Below, piece after piece: positions 1 through 8,900 of a DNA stretch of 64,000 nt; positions within the stretch are counted from its first letter, which is position 1; each line of letters opens with the position of its first letter. This stretch comes from Thiohalocapsa sp. PB-PSB1 (GTDB lineage Bacteria; Pseudomonadota; Gammaproteobacteria; Chromatiales; Chromatiaceae). The position numbers and the translations under genes are program-made. The stretch spans positions 1,364,001 to 1,428,000 of the forward strand of contig CP050890.1 in the NCBI GenBank assembly GCA_016745215.1. Direction: 5' to 3'. The notes beneath the pieces are model-generated. The model ran no database searches, was not told the DNA's origin, and was given only the letters and a program-made list of their open reading frames with translations.

Positions 1-34
1 AGGCCAACACAGCCCCGATGTCATAGCGGCAGCC

Positions 35-3000
35 ATGGAGCATTCTGCCAACTCGGCGCCGGCGGTTTCCAAGGCATGCATCCTACGGCACAGTCAGTGG
101 CGCTCGGGCCGTTGCCTGTTGCGTACCCTGTCGTTCTCTATCTTCGCTTTGGCCTTGGGAGTCGTTGGCATTGCCAGCGCTGTCGATCATGGCCAGCCGG
201 AAGCACAAGCGGTTCAACAGGCGATGCCCGCCGAACTCACCCCAGCACCAGCCCTAGCACCAGCGCATCCTGCCTCCGATACGGCGCCGGTCGCAACCGA
301 GCCAGCAGCCTTCTGGTCAGAGCCGGAGCAACCAGCGGCGCCCGCTATTGCTGACCGGCAACCGCCCTCCGACGCTGAACCGGAAGCAGTGGAATCGGAA
401 GCAGCCGAATCCAAGCCGCTGCAACGCGCCGAGGAAGCACCATCCGTGCAGCCTTCTGCTGAGTCTGTGCCGACTGCATCCGAGCCCGAGTCGCTGTCGC
501 TTCGCGATACCTTGCGCGATTGGTTGCTCTCGAACTGGGAAAAATTGGCTGCTGCCTTCGGCGTGATCGGGACGATCTTCACGATCGTCGGCTATATCGA
601 ACAAAAGCGCAGAGTCGGCCCGATCACCATTCCCAAATTGCAAGCCCAGCTGCTGGATTCGATCAAGGCAACCTATCGGCGCCAGAAGGAAGCCGCCGAG
701 GCGATTGTCGGCGATTGGCAGGAGCGCGAGCGCCAGCTCGAGGCGGCCCTGAAACAGCGCGATGCGCAGCTCCAGCGCATGCATGCGCTGGCTGAGGAGT
801 TTCAGCGCATTGCCAGCGGTGCCGATGCCGATACGATCGCCAGCAAGCTCACCCGCATCCTGCAAGAGCAAGGTCCGTTCCAGGCCCTCGACTACATCGA
901 GACCCAGCGCGAGGACATCGTCGCGCGCTATCTTGCAGACCGCGCCGCCAACCTCGCCAAGCTGGAGCCGCTGCTCGCCAGTGCCGGACTCTATGCCTCC
1001 GAGGGCGAGGCTGAGCAGGCGCGTGGTCTCTACGCCCAGATCGTCGAGCTTGCGCCGGACTGGCCCGAGGCCCTTGATGCCCACCGCTGGTTCCTGATCG
1101 ATCAGGGCGATCTTGCGATGATCCGCGGCACCCTTGATGCGGCCGAGCGGGACTTTGCCCTGGCCCGTCAGCGTGTGGAGACATTGATCGCGCTCCAACC
1201 CGAGGAGCCGCGTTGGCAGCGCAATCTTGGGCTTTGTTTTGATCGCACCGGCGATGTCAAAGTCGCCCGCGGTGATCTGGACGGAGCGCAGCAGGACTAC
1301 GAGGGCGATCTGGCTATCGCTGAGCGCCTGGCTGCTGATGAGCCCGGCAATGCCGGGTGGCAGCGGGATCTGTCGGTGAGCCTGAACAAGCTCGGTGATG
1401 TCAAAGTCGCCCGCGGTGATCTGGATGGGGCGCAGCAGGACTTCGAGGGCTCGCTGGCTATCCGCAAGCGCCTGGCTGCTGATGAGCCCGGCAATGCCGG
1501 GTGGCAGCGGGATCTGTCGGTGAGCCTGGACAGGCTCGGCGATGTCAAAGTCGCCCGCGGTGATCTGGATGGGGCGCAGCAGGACTACGAGGGCTCACTG
1601 GCTATCGCTAAGCGCCTGGCTGCTGATGAGCCCGGCAATGCCGGGTGGCAGCGGGATCTGTCGGTGAGCCTGGAGAAGCTCGGCGATGTCAAAGTCGCCC
1701 GCGGTGATCTGGATGGGGCGCAGCAGGACTATGAGGGTACGCACGCCATCCTCGAGCGCCTGGCTGCTGATGAGCCCGGCAATGCCGGGTGGCAGCGGGA
1801 TCTGTCGGTGAGCCTGAACAAGCTCGGTGATGTCAAAGTCGCCCGCGGTGATCTGGATGGGGCGCAGCAGGACTTCGAGGGCTCGCTGGCTATCCGTGAG
1901 CGCCTGGCTGCTGATGAGCCCGGCAATGCCGGGTGGCAGCGGGATCTGTCGGTGAGCCTGAATAAGCTCGGCGATGTCAAAGTCGCCCGCGGTGATCTAG
2001 ATGGGGCGCAGCAGGACTATGAGGGTACGCACGCCATCCTCGAGCGCCTGGCTGCTGATGAGCCCGGCAATGCCGGGTGGCAGCGGGATCTGTCGGTGAG
2101 CTTGGACAGGCTCGGTGATGTCAAAGTCGCCCGCGGTGATCTGGATGGGGCGCAGCAGGACTACGAGGGCTCGCTGGCTATCCGTGAGCGCCTGGCTGCT
2201 GATGAGCCCGGCAATGCCGGGTGGCAGCGGGATCTGTCGGTGAGCCTGGACAGGCTCGGCGATGTCAAAGTTGCCCGCGGTGATCTGGATGGGGCGCAGC
2301 AGGACTATGAGGGCTCGCTGGCTATCCGTGAGCGCCTGGCTGCTGATGAGCCCGGCAATGCCGGGTGGCAGCGGGATCTGTCGGTGAGCCTGAATAAGCT
2401 CGGCGATGTCAAAGTCGCCCGCGGTGATCTGGATGGGGCGCAGCAGGACTTCGAGGGCTCGCTGGCTATCCGTGAGCGCCTGGCTGCTGATGAGCCCGGC
2501 AATGCCGGGTGGCAGCGGGATCTGTCGGTGAGCCTGGAGAAGCTCGGCAATGTCAAAGTCGCCCGCGGTGATCTGGACGGGGCGCAGCAGGACTTTGAGC
2601 GCGATCTGGCCATCGCTGAGCGCCTGGCTGCTGATGAGCCCGGCAATGCCGGGTGGCAGCGGGATCTGTCGGTGAGCTTGGAGAAGCTCGGTGATGTCAA
2701 AGTCGCCCGCGGTGATCTGGATGGGGCGCAGCAGGACTACGAGGGCTCGCTGGCTATCGCTAAGCGCCTGGCTGCTGATGAGCCCGGCAATGCCGGGTGG
2801 CAGCGGGATCTGTCGGTGAGCCTGGAGAAGCTCGGCGATGTCAAAGTCGCCCGCGGTGATCTGGATGGGGCGCAGCAGGACTATGAGCGCGATCTGGCTA
2901 TCGCTGAGCGCCTGGCTGCTGATGAGCCCGGCAATGCCGAGTGGCAGCGGGATCTGTCGGTGAGCTTGGACAGGCTCGGCAATGTCAAGGTTAGGCGCGG

Positions 3001-3907
3001 TGATCTGGATGGGGCGCAGCAGGACTACGAGGGCTCCCTGGCTATCCGCGAGCGCCTGGCTGCTGATGAGCCCGGCAATGCCGAGTGGCAGCGGGATCTG
3101 TCGGTGAGCCTGGAGAAGCTCGGCGATGTCAAAGTCGCCCGCGGTGATCTGGATGGGGCGCAGCAGGACTTCGAGGGCTCGCTAGGTATCATCGAGCGCC
3201 TGGTCGCCGCCGAGCCCCGCAATGCCGGGTGGCAACGGCATCTGTCGGTGAGCTTGGAGAAGCTCGGTGATGTCAAAGTCGCCCGCGGTGATCTGGATGG
3301 GGCGCAGCAGGACTACGAGGGCTCGCTGGCTATCGCTAAGCGCCTGGCTGCTGATGAGCCCGGCAATGCCGGGTGGCAGCGGGATCTGTCGGTGAGCCTG
3401 GAGAAGCTCGGCGATGTCAAAGTCGCCCGCGGTGATCTGGATGGGGCGCAGCAGGACTTCGAGGGCTCGCTAGGTATCATCGAGCGCCTGGTCGCCGCCG
3501 AGCCCCGCAATGCCGGGTGGCAACGGCATCTGTCGGTGAGCTTGGAGAAGCTCGGTGATGTCAAAGTCGCCCGCGGTGATCTGGATGGGGCGCAGCAGGA
3601 CTACGAGGGCTCGCTGGCTATCCGCAAGCGCCTGGCTGCTGATGAGCCCGGCAATGCCGGGTGGCAGCGGGATCTGGCTGTATCCCATTACAAGCTCGGA
3701 ACCGTCGCCGATGCCCGCGGCGATCAACACGCTCTGGCCCAGCATTGGAGCGCCATGCTGGCAATCTTCGATGCTCTCGATCAGGCAGGAATGCACATCA
3801 GCCCATCGGATCGGGCGGGGTTGCCTGCTATCCGTGCGCGGGTCGAGGCGCTTTCGACCGCAACGCCGGCACGGAACACTCCTGCAATGTCACCAGGGGC
3901 CGATTGA
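35..3907 (+). CDS. Membrane-anchored TPR protein with 17 near-identical 48-residue repeats
   Basis: The 1290-residue product has a first hydrophobic segment at about residues 31-49, a Pro/Ala/Glu-rich linker to about residue 155, and a second membrane segment at about 168-187. A charged coiled-coil-like stretch and a few degenerate TPRs follow. From about residue 400 there is an array of 48-residue units beginning LAADEPGNAGWQRDLSVSL, ending in a diverged unit. The likely topology is an external linker with the TPR array in the cytoplasm (inference). TPR arrays bind protein partners, so this is probably a scaffold or sensor; no catalytic domain is visible. Units differ at only a few columns, for example E/N/D after SL, Y/F, G/R, S/D/T and A/R/L/I. 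The start is the first ATG ahead of the hydrophobic segment. The gene lies upstream of the NLR-like gene at 5926 and shares its style of homogenised repeats, but no operon link is visible. Confidence 0.85.
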   Translation: MEHSANSAPAVSKACILRHSQWRSGRCLLRTLSFSIFALALGVVGIASAVDHGQPEAQAVQQAMPAELTPAPALAPAHPASDTAPVATEPAAFWSEPEQPAAPAIADRQPPSDAEPEAVESEAAESKPLQRAEEAPSVQPSAESVPTASEPESLSLRDTLRDWLLSNWEKLAAAFGVIGTIFTIVGYIEQKRRVGPITIPKLQAQLLDSIKATYRRQKEAAEAIVGDWQERERQLEAALKQRDAQLQRMHALAEEFQRIASGADADTIASKLTRILQEQGPFQALDYIETQREDIVARYLADRAANLAKLEPLLASAGLYASEGEAEQARGLYAQIVELAPDWPEALDAHRWFLIDQGDLAMIRGTLDAAERDFALARQRVETLIALQPEEPRWQRNLGLCFDRTGDVKVARGDLDGAQQDYEGDLAIAERLAADEPGNAGWQRDLSVSLNKLGDVKVARGDLDGAQQDFEGSLAIRKRLAADEPGNAGWQRDLSVSLDRLGDVKVARGDLDGAQQDYEGSLAIAKRLAADEPGNAGWQRDLSVSLEKLGDVKVARGDLDGAQQDYEGTHAILERLAADEPGNAGWQRDLSVSLNKLGDVKVARGDLDGAQQDFEGSLAIRERLAADEPGNAGWQRDLSVSLNKLGDVKVARGDLDGAQQDYEGTHAILERLAADEPGNAGWQRDLSVSLDRLGDVKVARGDLDGAQQDYEGSLAIRERLAADEPGNAGWQRDLSVSLDRLGDVKVARGDLDGAQQDYEGSLAIRERLAADEPGNAGWQRDLSVSLNKLGDVKVARGDLDGAQQDFEGSLAIRERLAADEPGNAGWQRDLSVSLEKLGNVKVARGDLDGAQQDFERDLAIAERLAADEPGNAGWQRDLSVSLEKLGDVKVARGDLDGAQQDYEGSLAIAKRLAADEPGNAGWQRDLSVSLEKLGDVKVARGDLDGAQQDYERDLAIAERLAADEPGNAEWQRDLSVSLDRLGNVKVRRGDLDGAQQDYEGSLAIRERLAADEPGNAEWQRDLSVSLEKLGDVKVARGDLDGAQQDFEGSLGIIERLVAAEPRNAGWQRHLSVSLEKLGDVKVARGDLDGAQQDYEGSLAIAKRLAADEPGNAGWQRDLSVSLEKLGDVKVARGDLDGAQQDFEGSLGIIERLVAAEPRNAGWQRHLSVSLEKLGDVKVARGDLDGAQQDYEGSLAIRKRLAADEPGNAGWQRDLAVSHYKLGTVADARGDQHALAQHWSAMLAIFDALDQAGMHISPSDRAGLPAIRARVEALSTATPARNTPAMSPGAD
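1253..3700 (+). repeat. Intragenic 144-bp tandem array (17 units)
   Basis: The motif GATGTCAAAGTCGCC begins at 1253 and recurs every 144 bp up to 3557. The segment encoding LAADEP or LVAAEP recurs from 1328 to 3632 with the same step. This gives 17 in-frame units of 48 codons. Identity is very high at the DNA level, including synonymous sites, which indicates recent duplication or gene conversion rather than selection on protein sequence alone. Confidence 0.95.
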
Positions 3908-3940
3908 GTGAAGCACCTGGGAGCACGTCAGGGCGAAAGG

Positions 3941-4078
3941 TTAGGCTGGCAACCTCGATTTGCCTAGTCGTTCCTTCACCTGGTCATACAGCTCGCGTGG
4001 CACTAACTTATCGCTCAACAGATAGGCTACGGCAATAGGCGACAACGGTTTCCGTTGCTGGTCATTTACCATCATCAT
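3941..4078 (-). CDS. Possible small protein (45 aa) downstream of the exonuclease
   Basis: A 45-codon frame opens with three consecutive ATG codons and contains PIAVAYLLSDKLVPRELYDQ. Its composition is protein-like and it has a proper stop. It is co-directional with the exonuclease gene, which ends at 4240, and could be the last gene of that unit or the 3' remnant of a longer gene. I do not recognise the family. Confidence is low because of its length. Confidence 0.3.
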   Translation of the reverse strand: MMMVNDQQRKPLSPIAVAYLLSDKLVPRELYDQVKERLGKSRLPA

Positions 4079-4239
4079 TGGTCTCTTGCTGTACTTCGAT
4101 ATGTCCGAGGGGTAACCGGGGTCTTCGTGTGCGCGGCGGATCGGCTGGGCGCATGTCGCATGCAGCGCCAGTCAAGTCGGGCAGCCGCGCGAGATCCCTG
4201 GGACGTACGGCCCGGTGGTTGTTCTGCAGTTCACTCAGA

Positions 4240-4752
4240 CTATCCTGCACGCGGGCGTCGATTACTGATGTACCGCCAGACTGCTCTCGTGGCTGCACAG
4301 TCGTGGATCGCACGATGACTGGAGCCGGGCCATTCGAAGCCAACGTGGGCGGCGGCGACGTAAAGTCGTTGCCAACGCCAGTCTTCGTAGTAGGGGTTCC
4401 ACTCGCCATAGACCTCGGCGAACGCCAGCATCGCGTATTCGATTTCCGCGGCAGTCCGTAACTCCGAGGCAAGGAATGCGCTGTCGAAAGCGGCGTTGTA
4501 GATAACGACCCTTGTGCCGGTGACGGCCTCGATGATCTGGGATCGGAGATCGGATAGGACTGGCGCTGAAGCCACATCTTCGGGGCTGATGCCGTTGATG
4601 TATTCTGCTTCGGGCCAGCTGGTATGCCGGATCGGCCGCACCAGGGTGTCCAGCAGGGGCTGACCCTGGTCGTCGAGGATGCCGATCTCGACGATCTCAT
4701 CTTCAGATGGATGCAGGTCCGTGGTTTCCAGGTCGAGGTAGACGGTTTGCAT
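4240..4752 (-). CDS. DEDDh-type 3'-5' exonuclease (DnaQ/RNase T fold)
   Basis: This 170-residue protein is a stand-alone DnaQ-like exonuclease. All four signature acids and the histidine are visible: D7 and E9 in YLDLET, D90 in NAAFDSAF, and H146 with D151 in HRAIHDCAAT. Family members remove nucleotides from 3' ends of DNA or RNA with two metal ions. Its length matches single-domain exonucleases rather than a polymerase III epsilon subunit with a binding tail. It starts 3 bp after the stop of the coiled-coil gene at 4756-5043, so the two are probably co-transcribed. The substrate cannot be told from sequence; roles in repair, RNA turnover or defence are all possible. Confidence 0.85.
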   Translation of the reverse strand: MQTVYLDLETTDLHPSEDEIVEIGILDDQGQPLLDTLVRPIRHTSWPEAEYINGISPEDVASAPVLSDLRSQIIEAVTGTRVVIYNAAFDSAFLASELRTAAEIEYAMLAFAEVYGEWNPYYEDWRWQRLYVAAAHVGFEWPGSSHRAIHDCAATRAVWRYISNRRPRAG

Positions 4753-4755
4753 TTC

Positions 4756-5043
4756 TCAGCCCTCCCCCTCTGCCGGCGCGGCCTGCTGGAGGCCTGCGAG
4801 CAGTTGGCGTAGATCATCGGTATGGCTGGCTCGCTCGGTGGCGGCGGCCAGTTGGACGCGTAGGTCTGCCAAGGCCTTGTCGGCTGCCTCCCGTTTCTGC
4901 CGTTCTTCATCGATGGTGTCTTCCAGCTTCTCTATCTTTTGTCTGCTGGCTTCGATTGCGGTCTTGGCCTGCCGCGTTGTTTCCTGGGCGGTTTTCAATT
5001 CTCTCGATAGAAAGGATTCACCGCGGAGATGCGGAGGGGCCAA
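4756..5043 (-). CDS. Small coiled-coil protein, N-terminus built from a dispersed repeat
   Basis: The 95-residue frame is almost entirely heptad-like helix rich in K, E, Q and A (from SRELKTAQETTRQAK onward), ending in an Ala/Glu tail. It resembles the coiled-coil part of many DNA-associated or scaffold proteins, but no family can be named. The first 12-15 residues are encoded inside a copy of the CGCAGAGACGCAGAG-type repeat at 5008-5140. The original 5' end was therefore probably lost or replaced when that repeat arrived, and the gene may be a fragment. It lies 3 bp upstream of the exonuclease gene. Confidence 0.5.
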   Translation of the reverse strand: MAPPHLRGESFLSRELKTAQETTRQAKTAIEASRQKIEKLEDTIDEERQKREAADKALADLRVQLAAATERASHTDDLRQLLAGLQQAAPAEGEG

Positions 5044-5140
5044 GGCGCCCGCAAGCGGATCTTGACCAGCGGTGGGTGCCGCTCGGCGTAGGAGCCCGCT
5101 TTCAGGCGACCCGGCACAAGATGCCAGCGGAGCAGACGCG
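5008..5140 (+). repeat. Solitary copy of the 171-bp dispersed repeat
   Basis: The segment carries the same landmarks in the same order as the array at 11250-12112: GGATTCACCG, a diverged GAGATGCGGAGGGGCCAAG, GTAGGAGCCCGCTTTCAGGC and ATGCCAGCGGAGCAGACGCG. It overlaps the start of the coiled-coil gene. Further copies lie at 14495-14645 and 43551-43745. Confidence 0.75.
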
Positions 5141-5288
5141 CTGTTCGGGTTGGAATTTCCCCGGGCGGCGAACGAGAGAGCAGGGTTTGGGCGAGCAGGA
5201 CGTCGAGCATTTCAGGTCGAAGGGATAGGTAACCCGGTGGAAACTGCCGGATGGCTTGGCGAATATCGGCATTGCCGCGGATCGGACC

Positions 5289-5514
5289 GCACTGGGATCG
5301 CCGGCTTTCTAGCCGGCTCTTCTTTGGCACGGCGCACTGGGAGCGCCGGCTTTCTAGCCGGCTCGTGTTTGGCACCGCGCACTGGGAGCGCCGGCTTTCT
5401 AGCCGGCTCGTGTTTGGCACGGCGCACTGGGATCGCCGGCTTTCTAGCCGGCTCGGCTTTGGCACGGCGCACTGGGAGCGCCGGCTTTCTAGCCGGCTCG
5501 TGTTTGGCACGGCT
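5289..5514. repeat. Five tandem 45-bp units with a GCCGGC palindrome
   Basis: Five copies of a 45-bp unit run head to tail. Each contains the inverted repeat GCCGGCTTTCTAGCCGGC and a TTTGGCAC linker. Small variations (gggatc/gggagc, cttc/gtgt/ggct) mark individual units. Because 45 is a multiple of three the array is open in several frames, giving fortuitous reading frames on both strands. The palindrome recurs at 5640-5732 without the linker. It is best read as a REP-like hairpin array. Confidence 0.9.
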
Positions 5515-5639
5515 CAATGCCGCGCCAAAGACGTAGGATATGGCGAAACTCTTCAAACCTGGGCCACTTCGATCCGAGATGAACATTCGGGAGAGGACGC
5601 GCCAAGTGGTGCCGACCGCAAGATCGCCTGATGCGGGCA

Positions 5640-5732
5640 TCGAGCCCGCATCAGGCGAGGCCGGCTGGAAAGCCGGCGCTCCCAGTAGGCCGGCGCTCCC
5701 AGTAGGCCGGCGCTCCCAGTAGGCCGGCGCTC
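5640..5732. repeat. GCCGGC hairpin followed by four short tandem units
   Basis: A GGCCGGCTGGAAAGCCGGC hairpin is followed by about four copies of a 17-bp unit, GCCGGCGCTCCCAGTAG. The sequence is related to the palindrome of the 45-bp array 130 bp upstream. No gene is visible between here and the NLR-like gene start at 5926. Confidence 0.75.
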
Positions 5733-5925
5733 CCGGTGAATGGGCAACGAGGGGGCACGTCGTCCGATCAGGAACGCGGGGTGCCGCCTGAGTCGATGCC
5801 CCGCAACCAAGCAGTTAGCCTCAATCAATCGTTCATCAAGCAAAACAAACAAAATTGTCCTTGACCAATCGCCAGGGCTTGCTTAACCTGTCGTCACCTC
5901 CGAAACGGCCACAGGTTTTCCGATC

Positions 5926-8900
5926 ATGCAACCCCTCGAGCCCTACTTCGCAGAGCAAGCCCTGAAACGGGTCCGGCTCAAAGACAGCCTGAAGCGGCGT
6001 ATCCCCGAGCTGTTGGGGCTGATGGACGCCGATGGGCGCATCAACGTCGCCGCCGTGCACGATGCGATCTACCCCGACAGCACCACCGCCAGCGCTAACG
6101 CCGCGCTGAATCGGCTGCTGCGGGAGATCAACCAGGCAGCTTCCAAGCAGGGCTTCACACTGCGCGTCGAGATCACCCGCGATAAAAAGGCCGGCGCCAA
6201 GCTGCGCTGGATCTGGTTCGAGGGGCCGCCTCCAACGCCACCGCTGGCCCGCACCGACGAGCTGGACGCCATCCCGCCGGGCCGGCTGGTCACGGACACC
6301 CGCGGCATCCCGGCCGGCGATCTGCCGGTGGTCGTGCTGCTGACCTTCAACGAGCACGAGACCCACGCCGTCATCCGCCGCTTTCATCCAAGCGGTCGGC
6401 CCGACACCGCGACCCGCAACGACATCACCTATAACCACCTGGGCGTGCACGGCGGCCTGCGCGTGCTGCATCGCGTCAGCCGCCAGGGCGAGGGCGAGGC
6501 GCAGAACGCCGCCCATGATGCCATCGCCGCCTGGCGCCCGCGGGCGCTGATCGGCGTCGGCATCGCCTTCGGAGTCAACCCCAGCAAACAGCGCATCGGC
6601 GACGTGTTGGTGTCCGAAACCGTCCGCGGCTACGAGTTGACTCGGGTCAACGCGGACGGCAGCATAACCCCGCGCGGCGACAAGCCGCCGGCCTCCCAGG
6701 TGCTGCTCAATCGGTTCGATACCCTTAAGCAGAATCTCAGCGCGCACCCGGATGCCTGCATGAGCTGGCCGATGATCCGTATCGGCTGCCTGCTGTCCGG
6801 CAACAAACTGGTGGACAACATCGACTACCGGGGCTCTCTGCTCTCCATCGAGCAGGAGGCCATCGGCGGCGAAATGGAGGCCATCGGCATCCAGCTCGCC
6901 GCCCAGCGCCACGACGTGCACTGGATCATCGTCAAGGCCATCTGCGACTGGGGCGACGGCAACAAGCACAGCACGAGCAAGGATCAGGACCAGCAGCTCG
7001 CCGCCAAGCACGCGGCCATGGTGGTGCATGCGGCCCTGAACATGGGCGGGCTCTACCGCGATACCGGCCCCCATGCAAACCAGAACGCAAACCAGAATGC
7101 CAATCGGCCCCGGAGCTCAGACTGGAGCCCAGACTCGACCCCGGACTGGACCCCAGACTGCCCGCAGGCCGCCATGATGGGCCTGGGCGCGATGGCGGAC
7201 CTGCCGGTGCTGATCGAAGACCAGCGCGGCCAGCGGGCGACCCTCGCCAAGGATGCCGATCTGGCACAGGCCCGGCAAGCCGGCGCGGCCCAATCCGACG
7301 ACGCGGTGGACACCCTCGATTATCTGATGCACTGGCTCGACGACGCCGACGCGCCCGCCCTGTTCGCGCTGCTCGGCGAATACGGCATGGGCAAGACCGT
7401 CACCTGCCAGCGCTTCGCCAAAGCCCTGGACGACGCCCGCCGCGGCGATCCGACCCGGCCGCTGCCGCTGTATCTGGATCTGCGCCATGTCACCGGCCTG
7501 GACAAGCGCGTGCCGACCCTGCCCGAGATCGTCAGCGAATGCATCGCCCGCGGCTGGGACCAGGCCAGCCTGGAGCTGCCGGCGGGGGACGACGGCGGCC
7601 GACCTGGGTTTTCGACCTTCCTGGACTGGGTGCGACTCGGCGCCGTCGTCATTTTCGACGGCCTGGACGAGGTGCTGGTGAAATTGCGCGAGGCCGACGG
7701 CCAGGTGTTCACCGCCGAGCTATTGCGCCTGCCGGAGCTGGTCCGCGCCGCCGCCACCAAGGCCGACTCTCGAAGCGACTCCAGCTCCGACCGAAGCGCC
7801 TCGCCGGCAAGGCTGCTGATCTCCTGCCGCACCCATTACTTCCGCACCCTGCGCGACCAGCAGAACCACTTCACCGGCCAGGAGCGCGGCGGCCTGCACG
7901 CCGACGCCTACCGCGCCCTGATCTTGCTGCCGCTGACCGACGAGCAGGTGCGCCGCTATCTGACCGAGTTCCTGCCCGGCACCGATGCCGACGCTCTGCT
8001 GGAGACGATCGCCCAGGTGCACAACCTCGGCGAACTGACCCAGCGGCCCTACACCCTGCGGCTGGTGGCGGAGTTCATCCCGGACATCGAGCAGGACCGC
8101 ATCGACGGCCGCCCCGTCTACGGCGTGACGCTGTACCGGCGCATGGTCCGGCGCTGGCTGGAGCGCGACGGCGGCAAGCATCACATCCGCCCGCAACATA
8201 AATTGCGCCTGGCCGCCCACCTGGCTCTGCACCTGTGGCGACGCGGTGCCGGCCTGCTGCCGGCGCAGGACATCGAGGACTGGTTCCACGCCTGGCTGGA
8301 GTCCGAGCCCAGCTTGCACCGCCGTTACCGCGACCTGCACCCGGACCAACTGGAAGAAGACCTGCGCACCGCCACCTTTCTGACCCGCCTGGATCGCAAC
8401 GGGGACGGCGATGACGGCAGTTTTCGCTTCGCCCACACCTCATTGCTGGAGTTTTTCCTCGCCGACGCGCTGCTCGGCGCCATCCGCGACAATGCGCCGC
8501 AGCGCTGGGCCATACCCCGGCCGAGCCCGGAGACGCTGGACTTTCTCGGCCAGATGCTCGCCGAGCAGCGCCTGCAGGACGGCGCCGATGGGCTTCCAGC
8601 CCTGCTCCAAACCCTGCAAGACTGGCGCACCAGCTACCGCCCCGAGACCAGCGAGCTGTTGCTTGCCTACGCCCTGCGCGCCCAGGCCGAGGACTGGCCG
8701 ATGCCGGAATTGCGCGGCATCGTGCTGACCGGCGCCCGGCTGGACGAATGGCAATTCCGCTGCGAATCGGCCGCGCAGGGCGCCCTGGATCTCTCCCAGG
8801 CGGATTTCAGCGGCTGCAATCTGCGCCGGGCGCTGTTCAACGGCGTACGGCTGCGCGGCGCCCGGTTCAACGCGGCAATCCTGGAGCAGACGGAATTCCT

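Noticed and set aside
4062..4910. A 282-codon minus-strand frame overlapping the exonuclease
   Set aside because: It overlaps the exonuclease in another frame, has an Arg/Ser/Pro-rich shadow composition, and the exonuclease frame has all catalytic residues.
5289..5514. CRISPR-like regular repeats
   Set aside because: The units are contiguous 45-bp tandem copies with no variable spacers and no cas genes nearby.
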